Assembly: GCA_001515945.1 (NCBI GenBank)
Contig: LOER01000006.1
Coordinates: forward strand, 1 to 50,319
From: Desulfitibacter sp. BRH_c19
Lineage (GTDB): Bacteria; Bacillota; DSM-16504; Desulfitibacterales; Desulfitibacteraceae
DNA: 50,319 nt
Direction: 5' to 3'
Shown here: piece after piece, positions 44,299-50,319 of the stretch
How the letters are laid out: each line of letters starts with the position of its first letter
Position numbering within the stretch: position 1 is the first letter of the stretch
Translations under genes and position numbers: made by a program
Notes under the pieces: generated by a model
Databases searched by the model: none
What the model saw: only the letters and a program-made list of their open reading frames with translations
Told to the model about the DNA's origin: nothing

Positions 44299-44400
44299 AT
44301 AACGCTCTTTGCATTCCCGACGTGTCCGTCCCGCTAGGGCTGGCGCAAGACTTGCCCACCCTATGGTACATTCCCAAATGCAAGTCTTGTGACAGAGGAT
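44299..44400. repeat. Left part of attC-like palindrome I, split by a group II intron
   Basis: Outer box CATAAC (44299-44304) and arm GCATTCCCG (44311-44319) match the right part GTTATG and CGGGAAAGC at 46360-46378 beyond the intron. Inside is a stem CAAGACTTGC/GCAAGTCTTG. Confidence 0.65.
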
Positions 44401-44448
44401 ATGTGGGCGGCTTACCTCAAAACTCACCCCACCGCCGCTTGGGTGAGT

Positions 44449-46359
44449 AGCTAATCTCTCACGAAATTTCGCCCTCTCAGAACCGGACATGCCCAATTAA
44501 GGCATCCGGCTCCCCATATGAGCCTCTTTACACATATGCTGAATTAAGGTTAACTAAAGATTTAGGATTTTCTAGTGGATAGAGCTTCAACATCTTATTG
44601 AATTTACTCCACTCTAAATTATTCCTTTGACTACGCCGATTAAGCCATTTTGCTAGCAGAATAATGATTTGCCTTTTATAGTTCAATAGATTTTGCCAGT
44701 TATCACTAACACCATAGTATTGATAGTGACCCCTTAGTTTAGAGTTTACTGTTTTCCATATTTCTTTTAGGGATTGATGTCTATTTTCCTTAATCCATTG
44801 AGCAAAATCTTTCACCTTTGCGTTATATTTCTTTCGTGCTGTTTTCCATTTCAATTTGAAGCGTCCTTTTCTACTTCTTCCGCAGTAGTGGGTAATTCCC
44901 AGAAAGTCAAAAGTCTCAGGTTTTCCATCGCCACGTCTTTTTGCATCTCTCTCAGCAAACCGACCAAATTCTATAATTCTTGTTTTCTCTTCAGCTACTT
45001 CTAGCCCGAATTTTGCCAGTCTGTCCTTTAATGATTGGTAGAAAAGTTGTGCATCTCTCTTATATTGGAAACAAACTACGAAGTCATCAGCATACCTTGT
45101 TAGGTATGCTTCACCAATACTCATTTTTCTAATAACTTTGTCAAACCATGGGTCAAGGGTGTAGTGAAGATATATATTTGCCAGTAACGGCGATAAGCTA
45201 CCCCCTTGCGGGACACCTTCTGTAGTGTTGATGAAAGTGTCTTCTTCCATTATTCCTGCTTTGAGAAAACGTTTAACTAACCTGAGTATTTTGGTGTCTT
45301 TAACTCGGTGTTCTAGCATTTTCATTAGCCATTCGTGGTCCACATGATCGAAAAAGCCACGAATGTCTGCTTCAACTATATAGCTTACTTTCTTTGTTCC
45401 TATGTTACGGCTTAAGTCTTTTAGAGCTTCATGACAGTTTCTTTTTGGTCTAAATCCAAAGGAGAAATCAAGGAAGTCTTGTTCGTATATGCTTTCTAGT
45501 ATGATAACTAGTGCTGTTTGAACCAGTTTATCTTCTAAAGCTGGGATTCCAAGCGGTCTCATTTTATTGCTTCCTGCTTTGGGAATATACTTCCTTCTTA
45601 CTGGGAGTGGTTTATATGTACCTCTCTTCAGCTTCTCCAGTAGGTTGATTAGATTCTCCTCAAGATGTAATTTGTAAATCTCTTTAGTTTCTCCATCAAT
45701 TCCAGGGGCAGCCGAGCTTGATACTCTTTTGAAAGCTTCTCTTAATGTTCCTTTACCCATAAGATGAGCTAGTGAACAGAATTTGCTACTTTTATCTGCC
45801 CTTGCACGTTGTGCTATGTCTGCAAGTTTTGTTCTCACTGTTATCCTGGTTCTGAGTCCAGGCAATGTGTCGTTTGCATACGGTCTCATATGTCACTCTC
45901 CTTCCCTCTTTCCGGCGTTACCCGTTTTCATCGGTACTATGAGAGTGTCCGACTTCCCATTGGCATTTGCCTCTCTTACCTCTTCAGCTTGTTTGGCATA
46001 CTTCTCTATGGTGAGAAGACCGTTGGGATCTCCCTGGGTTTCCACACATTCTTAGTGTTCTGCTAGGTATGGTCTTCGACCCCGGATAGGTCACCTTGTC
46101 CTCGCCTTATACGCACAAGGTGATATTGCTTTCCACGTTCCCGACCGTTTCTGCCTCTATCATTAGTTACAGAGTTTTCGGGGCTCAATCCCGTTCACCG
46201 CTGGGATACCACCCAGTCGATTCTACCTCGCTGACTTTCTGTCTACGCTTAAAACACTACGTTACCGCAATGCCTCCAAGACTCGATACGAGGCGGATGG
46301 CTAGTCCTTACCTCGGCAGGATCTCCCCCTGCTAGAATGTGCGACCTGCCAGGACGCAC
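44449..46359 (-). mobile_element. Group II intron
   Basis: The 5' end is placed at 46359, where the minus strand begins GTGCGTCC. Domain V is seen near the 3' end as GAGCCGGATGCC ... GGCATGTCCGGTTC (about 44485-44525), followed by a domain VI-like hairpin GTGAG/CTCAC. The exact 3' end (near 44449) is approximate. It contains one reverse-transcriptase gene in domain IV. The DNA on both sides is the split attC-like palindrome I. The RT lacks an endonuclease domain, so integration would use a nicking-independent route. Confidence 0.8.
44528..45889 (-). CDS. Group II intron reverse transcriptase/maturase
   Basis: A 453-residue RT. Motifs: KMRPLGIPALEDKLVQTAL, FSFGFRPKRNCHEAL, VEADIRGFFDHVDH, GVPQGGSLSPLLANI and the catalytic TRYADDFVV. 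The maturase (X) domain includes LRGHYQYYGVSDNW and KWLNRRSQRNN. There is no HNH endonuclease at the C-terminus. The class (C, D or E type) could not be assigned safely; C-terminal blocks recall class D/E rather than the attC-targeting class C. Confidence 0.93.
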   Translation of the reverse strand: MRPYANDTLPGLRTRITVRTKLADIAQRARADKSSKFCSLAHLMGKGTLREAFKRVSSSAAPGIDGETKEIYKLHLEENLINLLEKLKRGTYKPLPVRRKYIPKAGSNKMRPLGIPALEDKLVQTALVIILESIYEQDFLDFSFGFRPKRNCHEALKDLSRNIGTKKVSYIVEADIRGFFDHVDHEWLMKMLEHRVKDTKILRLVKRFLKAGIMEEDTFINTTEGVPQGGSLSPLLANIYLHYTLDPWFDKVIRKMSIGEAYLTRYADDFVVCFQYKRDAQLFYQSLKDRLAKFGLEVAEEKTRIIEFGRFAERDAKRRGDGKPETFDFLGITHYCGRSRKGRFKLKWKTARKKYNAKVKDFAQWIKENRHQSLKEIWKTVNSKLRGHYQYYGVSDNWQNLLNYKRQIIILLAKWLNRRSQRNNLEWSKFNKMLKLYPLENPKSLVNLNSAYV

Positions 46360-46378
46360 CGGGAAAGCTCGTGTTATG
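46360..46378. repeat. Right part of the intron-split attC-like palindrome I
   Basis: CGGGAAAGC, a four-base spacer and GTTATG. It pairs with CATAAC and GCATTCCCG at 44299-44319 across the intron. The intron boundary lies at the inner end of the arm. Confidence 0.65.
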
Positions 46379-46405
46379 TAAAAGTCGCGCGCCTCTAGTT
46401 TCAGA

Positions 46406-46424
46406 GGCTGACAGGACGTTAGCC
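46406..46424. repeat. Hairpin with AGGAC loop
   Basis: GGCTGAC - AGGAC - GTTAGCC, after the stop of the DUF3795 gene (minus) and before palindrome I. Same loop as at 48051 and 48774. Confidence 0.6.
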
Positions 46425-46447
46425 CCTCCAAATAGATATTTAATAGT

Positions 46448-47008
46448 TCACCTTTTTTTTCGTTGTCCTAGATAATATCCTTTCTGTCGTGCAATCTCGC
46501 CAAGTATGGAATGCAGAACTTTAGATTTACCTTTAATATCTAAACCATATGATGATTCTTTTGCTCCTACTAATGCTTCTTTTATCTCTTCAATTTTCAT
46601 AACGGTTGCTGCTACACAATAATAGCTTTTTGAGCGACCTTCGTTAAAATTATCTAACATATCCTTTAGCAGTTCTTCTCTTATGTCCTGCAATCTTTTA
46701 TATTCTTCAAATCCATTTTTCTGGATATAAATAATATCCTCCTTAAGCTTTTGATAACATTTAAATGAGTCATATTTTGCTCCCGCTTCCCGATGTTTCC
46801 CCCATTTTTCACAATTAGAACTTTCCTTACATTCCCAACAAAATTCAACCTCTTTTTTCTTTATAGCGCACGTTATAAAAGGACATCCAAGAGTCATTCG
46901 CGATTGACTCTTGCACCCGTCACATCTACTCTTAGCATCCGTATGATACATTGGACACAATTGACATGAAAGACCACATATCCCCATATCTGGGTATTTA
47001 ATGTCCAT
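46448..47008 (-). CDS. DUF3795 cysteine-rich protein
   Basis: A 186-residue protein whose first ~75 residues are a cysteine set: MGICGLSCQLCPMY, SRCDGCKSQ, GCPFITCAIKKK and FCWECKESSNCEKW. This is the DUF3795 metal-binding (probably zinc) domain of anaerobes. The C-terminal 110 residues are helical. ATG with AAGGGG upstream. Function unknown. It is a single-gene unit followed by the AGGAC hairpin and palindrome I. Confidence 0.85.
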   Translation of the reverse strand: MDIKYPDMGICGLSCQLCPMYHTDAKSRCDGCKSQSRMTLGCPFITCAIKKKEVEFCWECKESSNCEKWGKHREAGAKYDSFKCYQKLKEDIIYIQKNGFEEYKRLQDIREELLKDMLDNFNEGRSKSYYCVAATVMKIEEIKEALVGAKESSYGLDIKGKSKVLHSILGEIARQKGYYLGQRKKR

Positions 47009-47102
47009 TAGTGATTAACCCCTTCATATTGATATTTACTAAACATCACTAATCAGATCTATCCGCCCCACGATGTGGCGGCCACCGCGCGCGATTTTTT
47101 TA

Positions 47103-47226
47103 TATAACGTTCCAGTATTAGCGAAGGTATTAGAAACTACCTCAAAATCCATTACAAACGCAATTTTAACCTTCTCAGGACTATTCAAAAACTATTTACT
47201 ACTTTCGCTAATACGTTGTTATACGA
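47103..47226. repeat. attC-like palindrome E
   Basis: Outer boxes TATAACG (47103-47109) and GTTATACGA (47218-47226). Inner arms GTATTAGCGAA and TTCGCTAATAC pair over 11 bp without a mismatch. Spacers of 5 and 3 bases. About 124 bp, after the membrane protein gene on the minus strand. Confidence 0.8.
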
Positions 47227-47284
47227 TGGGATGTGTCCCCAAATCAAGCTCCAACAAACCTTTAAATGAATGTGTACGTAATAA

Positions 47285-47722
47285 TTAGTTGAGGCTAATG
47301 TTCATGGGGCACGCTCTGTTCCCACATCCCTTACAAACTTTAAAAGTTATCTCTACACCTGAAACAATAATTAACACCCAAAAAATAACCATCAATTGTA
47401 GTCTGCCTATTAGCCAAAATTGGGGAAATCCAACGATGAATAATAATGGAAGTAAAACACCGATGTAATCTCCTATCATATATGGCTCCTCTGATCTTTC
47501 CGGTAATAATTTCGTAACTTTCCCTGGCAAAATGTGTCCACATGAGTTTCGACGGCACGGACATTTCGAACAAAAGGCATAAACAATTATGAAAAATAAA
47601 ACTGTACAAAGCACGAAGTAAGTTAAAGCAGTGATTCTCGACGATTGCGCAATTGATACAGCTCCTATTAAAATAGCTACTAAGATGAGTACAAGACTCC
47701 ATACCCCATGTAATCTTCTCAT
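47285..47722 (-). CDS. Small cysteine-containing membrane protein
   Basis: A 145-residue protein with four hydrophobic segments (SLVLILVAILIGAVSIA, YFVLCTVLFFIIVYAF, IGVLLPLLFIVGFPQFWL, LMVIFWVLIIVSGVEIT) and two cysteine groups: CSKCPCRRNSCGH in the middle loop and CKGCGNRACP at the end. These could bind a metal. ATG with GGAGGGAGCGGGAAATT. Not recognised. Single-gene cassette position between palindromes E and F. Confidence 0.75.
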   Translation of the reverse strand: MRRLHGVWSLVLILVAILIGAVSIAQSSRITALTYFVLCTVLFFIIVYAFCSKCPCRRNSCGHILPGKVTKLLPERSEEPYMIGDYIGVLLPLLFIVGFPQFWLIGRLQLMVIFWVLIIVSGVEITFKVCKGCGNRACPMNISLN

Positions 47723-47762
47723 AATTTCCCGCTCCCTCCATCTATTTCTCCGAACACATCCT

Positions 47763-47919
47763 GTCGTATAACGTGGCGCGGGTTTGCGAAGTTGCTTTGG
47801 AGGACAAGGGGTTTTCTTGTCCGTAAAAGCAATTTTGCAAACCTGCTGATAGGCGATGTTGGGAGCGCTTCAGCGCGAACCCGCCTATCAGCGGGTGTAA
47901 CCGGCGCCACGATAGGACG
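47763..47919. repeat. attC-like palindrome F1 (129-bp type)
   Basis: Starts CGTATAACG. Outer arms CGTGGCGCGGGTT (47769 on) and AACCGGCGCCACG (47899-47911) pair at 12 of 13 positions. Inside are GGTTTGCGAA/TTTGCAAACC, GGACAAG/CTTGTCC and TGATAGGCG/CGCCTATCA. The right outer box has decayed to CGATAGG. Nearly identical to the element at 50191. Confidence 0.75.
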
Positions 47920-47955
47920 GAATTGTGTGCGCAGCGAGCAATTTCCGTCCTATCG
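47910..47955. repeat. Inverted repeat joining palindromes F1 and F2
   Basis: CGATAGGACGGAA and TTCCGTCCTATCG pair with a short stem-loop of GCGCAGCGAG between them. It replaces the expected right box of F1 and the left box of F2. Confidence 0.65.
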
Positions 47956-48025
47956 TTCCGCGAATTGCCGAAGTCTGATTACTACATTCATATTCTCTCA
48001 GATTTTGGCAATTCGCTGTTATCGG
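47951..48025. repeat. attC-like palindrome F2 (short type)
   Basis: Arms GCGAATTGCCGAA and TTTTGGCAATTCGC pair; the right box is GTTATCGG. The loop is nearly that of palindrome G. The left box reads TATCG, a decayed ATAACG. Confidence 0.75.
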
Positions 48026-48050
48026 ATGGATGAGGCCCCCCGAAGCCAGA

Positions 48051-48069
48051 GTGCGACAGGACGTCGCAC
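48051..48069. repeat. Hairpin with AGGAC loop
   Basis: GTGCGAC - AGGAC - GTCGCAC, a perfect 7-bp stem, 17 bases past the stop of the 219-residue protein gene (minus strand). Confidence 0.75.
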
Positions 48070-48086
48070 CCTTAATAATTAATGCT

Positions 48087-48746
48087 TTAACAAATTTTAA
48101 TTACTACGTCCTCTGGGAATGTGTCACCTTGCTTTTCAACAAGTAAGTATACTCCTGATGACCCCTCAAAAATTTGACCGATCCCTTGTTTCAATCTCTC
48201 AATTAGTAAGTCTTTGTTAAAATCGAATAGATAACACCAGGTTTCACCTGCGTCAATTACAAAAAGAATCAAAGTGTCAATGTAATTTTTACTTTTCTTC
48301 TCAAGAACACAATTAAGAAATCGATGAATGTAGGTATCAAATGCATCATTTACATCCCCAACAATTACCTCTGTCACTCCTCTGGAATTTAACTCTTTTG
48401 CACTCTTATTCTTTAAATATCCGTCATGATATTTTGAAATTTCAATTTTAATACTTCCGCCAGGCCCTTGAATAATCCCGTCATACTTCTGATTTCCAAT
48501 TACAACATTATATCTATTATCTGAAACGCCAAACTCAGATTTTGCAAACTTATATAGGGGAATAAATTCTTCATAAAATTCCTTAAAAAGACCTTTCCTT
48601 AACCTAGCAAGCTTAATTAGTTCTGTGTTACTCCCGACTTTATCCATGATCTCCTTATAATAGAGATTCATTTCCTCTACCGTTCGTGGTTTTTCAATAT
48701 CTTTAAGAAATTCATTTATAATGACATCATTGATTTCGCATTCCAT
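48087..48746 (-). CDS. Protein of unknown function, cassette-encoded
   Basis: A 219-residue soluble protein. The centre has YNVVIGNQKYDGIIQG, GSIKIEISKYHDGYLKNKSA and GVTEVIVGDVNDAF. The E-x-K-like IEISK after a D (YDGII) is reminiscent of a PD-(D/E)xK nuclease core, but the pattern is weak. The N-terminal half is helical. ATG after an AGAGAGAGG stretch. Flanked on both sides by AGGAC-loop hairpins. Not recognised. Confidence 0.7.
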   Translation of the reverse strand: MECEINDVIINEFLKDIEKPRTVEEMNLYYKEIMDKVGSNTELIKLARLRKGLFKEFYEEFIPLYKFAKSEFGVSDNRYNVVIGNQKYDGIIQGPGGSIKIEISKYHDGYLKNKSAKELNSRGVTEVIVGDVNDAFDTYIHRFLNCVLEKKSKNYIDTLILFVIDAGETWCYLFDFNKDLLIERLKQGIGQIFEGSSGVYLLVEKQGDTFPEDVVIKIC

Positions 48747-48773
48747 AGAATTACCTCTCTCTTAACAATATTT

Positions 48774-48790
48774 CGCCGCAGGACGCGGCG
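48774..48790. repeat. Hairpin with AGGAC loop
   Basis: CGCCGC - AGGAC - GCGGCG, a perfect 6-bp stem, upstream of the 219-residue protein start (minus strand) and next to palindrome G. Confidence 0.75.
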
Positions 48791-48806
48791 ACCCCGCCTC
48801 ATCTTT

Positions 48807-48889
48807 CCGATAACGTTCCGTGAATTCCCGAAGTCTGGTTACTACACTCATATTCTCTCAGATTTTGGGAATTTACTGTTATACGACGG
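48807..48889. repeat. attC-like palindrome G (short type)
   Basis: Outer boxes CCGATAACG (48807-48815) and GTTATACGAC (48878-48887). Inner arms TGAATTCCCGAA and TTTTGGGAATTTA. It follows the lipoprotein gene stop by a few bases (minus strand). Confidence 0.8.
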
Positions 48890-48896
48890 ACCCCTT

Positions 48897-50165
48897 TCAC
48901 TTAAGTCGATTAAGTAGATTATCAGATTTTAGCACATCAAATAAAAAGTCATCATCGCCAAGACTCTTATACTTTGTTACAACAATATAGTCACCTGATG
49001 GGCAGATGTTCATATACACCATAAATGTGTCTCGATAGTCGTCAACTTTGATAAGTTTCTTACTCTTGGTGCTATATGCAAAATATTCTCCCACATATTC
49101 TTCCTTAGATTTGCTGTAGTTTTCAACGCCGAACATGAATACGCATTCCTCATCCTGTTCGAAAGCCCCCATAAAACGTATGAACTGTCTTCTATCTATA
49201 TCTTCATCAGGGAAATCTTTTTCTCCGTTGTAGATATCAAATACCTGAGACTGCTTGGTATCAGGATTATAAACTACACCTTGGTAAATACCCCCGGTCA
49301 TTTCTCCAGTCATAAAAACTAAATTACCTTCATTTGTACGGAATATTCCTCCTCTTAAACAACGTTCAGCAGTTATTAGTGAGGATACTCCTGTGGGAAT
49401 ATCATAAAGATAAGTTTCCATTACATCCGGTTGGGACTCCTTAAGATAAACAAAACGTTTATCATCAACCACCAATAATAACTTTGCATTTTTTATTAAT
49501 TCATTCTCACCTGTTTTATTGCCGACGTAAATGCTACCCAATACAAAGTTATCAAGTTGGCGTTTGCTATTATAATAAAGCTTATCACCAATCTTCTTAA
49601 CATTAATCGCCCATGAAAGGTATGGAGCTACCGTTTCAGGGTCTGCCTTTGTAGTAACGGGGGCACACTCTTCGGTTATTTGGACTTCTTCACCTGTTTT
49701 AGTATTAATCAAGAAAAGACGGAATTTATTAGAGAATAAGATATTTTCGTTATCAAACCATTCAACCTGCTCCACCCGAGGTCTGTATACCCCAACTCCT
49801 TCACGATATTTATCAAGATCAAGATGCAGTACGGATTTGTCTGTTTCTAAATTACGTATTTCTACGTCATTATCATAATACCCTATCGTTTTTATTACTA
49901 TAATTTGCGATTTATCAGGTGATAAATCGCAATCTAATGAGGTAATATTTCCTTTGAATGTATTGTCTGACATTAAGTTCTCGGTTCTACCATTTAAGGG
50001 AAAGTAGGCAAATAATCCATTATCAGTTGCATATAGTAATTGATCATCCTGCCATTCTGTTGATATTGCTCTTACATCTTTAGGTAGTTCAATTTCACTT
50101 GTACCTCCACAACCAGTAAAAATAACAATAATAAAGCAAAGTAAAGCACACATTAATTTTCGCAT
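48897..50165 (-). CDS. Lipoprotein, possible beta-propeller
   Basis: A 422-residue lipoprotein with signal LMCALLCFIIVIFTGCGG (lipobox IFTGC). The mature part has repeated YATDNGLFAYFP, NITSLDCDLSPDKSQIIVIK and EWFDNENILFSNKF-type strands, as in TolB/WD40-like propellers. It would be anchored outside the membrane. ATG after an AGGAAGA site. Single-gene cassette position, with palindrome G directly after its stop and the F1-type element before it. No specific family recognised. Confidence 0.75.
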   Translation of the reverse strand: MRKLMCALLCFIIVIFTGCGGTSEIELPKDVRAISTEWQDDQLLYATDNGLFAYFPLNGRTENLMSDNTFKGNITSLDCDLSPDKSQIIVIKTIGYYDNDVEIRNLETDKSVLHLDLDKYREGVGVYRPRVEQVEWFDNENILFSNKFRLFLINTKTGEEVQITEECAPVTTKADPETVAPYLSWAINVKKIGDKLYYNSKRQLDNFVLGSIYVGNKTGENELIKNAKLLLVVDDKRFVYLKESQPDVMETYLYDIPTGVSSLITAERCLRGGIFRTNEGNLVFMTGEMTGGIYQGVVYNPDTKQSQVFDIYNGEKDFPDEDIDRRQFIRFMGAFEQDEECVFMFGVENYSKSKEEYVGEYFAYSTKSKKLIKVDDYRDTFMVYMNICPSGDYIVVTKYKSLGDDDFLFDVLKSDNLLNRLK

Positions 50166-50190
50166 TAATCTTCCTCCTCACACAAAGGGT

Positions 50191-50319
50191 CTGTCGTATA
50201 ACGTGGCGCGGGTTTGCGAAGTTGCTTTGGAGGACAAGGGTTTTCTTGTCCGGAAAAGCAATTTTGCAAACCTGCTGATAGGCGATGTTGGGAGCGCTTT
50301 AGCGCGAACCCGCCTATCA
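50191..50319. repeat. attC-like element H (129-bp type), cut by the window edge
   Basis: Near-identical to 47763-47890: one G fewer in a G-run and two other base changes. Begins CTGTCGTATAACGTGGCGCG. It is cut before its right arm. It lies just upstream (minus strand) of the lipoprotein gene. Confidence 0.8.

Noticed and set aside
44269-44496. N-terminal extension of the beta-lactamase-family gene
   Set aside because: It would run through the palindrome and into the intron end; the ribosome site before the ATG at 44268 decides the start.
44299-46378. Firm assignment as a class C attC-targeting intron
   Set aside because: RT C-terminal blocks and orientation do not clearly fit that class; left open.
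47340-47741. 133-codon minus frame overlapping the Cys-containing membrane protein
   Set aside because: Shadow frame; the overlapping frame has the ribosome site, membrane segments and cysteine motifs.
41484-50319. CRISPR array
   Set aside because: Repeats are long, palindromic, variable and separated by genes, not short direct repeats with equal spacers.

Overview
The window looks like chromosomal DNA of an AT-rich, endospore-forming, strictly anaerobic Firmicute of the Clostridia type. The pointers are a YtfI/YtfJ-like sporulation pair, a Gram-positive AddAB (not RecBCD) system, strong AGGAGG ribosome binding sites, many TTG and GTG starts, a corrinoid-type MttB methyltransferase and a stand-alone cobalamin-reactivation protein. 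The genus cannot be fixed from this sequence. No rRNA or tRNA gene was seen.

Region 1 (1-6.5 kb, all minus strand) holds the start of an MttB-superfamily methyltransferase gene, a class I glutamine amidotransferase, an MmgE/PrpD protein and a complete OpuC-type ABC importer (permease, CBS-domain ATPase, permease, lipoprotein). Together they suggest uptake and use of a quaternary amine such as a betaine. Region 2 (6.8-10.1 kb) has a decayed ComEC-like hydrolase and three tandem small membrane-protein paralogues on the plus strand. Region 3 (10.1-15.4 kb, minus) is an ECF sigma/anti-sigma operon whose downstream genes encode two related secreted/membrane proteins with repeated V-x-F-G-G units, followed by small proteins and a MetH-activation-domain protein. 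Region 4 (15.5-17.8 kb, plus) is a second ECF sigma/anti-sigma pair leading into DUF2953 and ytfJ. Both sigma genes have a TGAAAC/CGTA-like promoter in front, which suggests autoregulation.

Region 5 (17.9-33.8 kb, minus) carries a secreted phosphodiester glycosidase-like protein, then the tightly overlapping addB-addA-sbcD-sbcC double-strand-break repair operon, and an AlkD-like DNA glycosylase upstream.

Region 6 (33.8-50.3 kb) is very different: unrelated single genes, mostly on the minus strand, mixed with gene remnants (moeA, metallophosphoesterase, epimerase, alpha/beta hydrolase, IS110 transposase). From about 41.5 kb to the right edge almost every gene is separated from the next by a 70-150 bp imperfect palindrome that begins with xxTAAC and ends with GTTAxx, with matched inner arms. 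This is the layout of integron gene cassettes with attC sites. The elements differ in sequence but keep the fold, two of them show compensatory base changes, one is split by a group II intron with its reverse transcriptase, and one 129-bp type recurs almost identically at the right edge. The cassette genes are a RidA protein, a MazEF-like pair, a beta-lactamase-family hydrolase, a DUF3795 protein, a small Cys-rich membrane protein, an unknown 219-residue protein and a lipoprotein. No integrase gene is in the window, so this is either a CALIN-type array or part of an integron whose integrase lies outside. It is the strongest candidate here for something undescribed.
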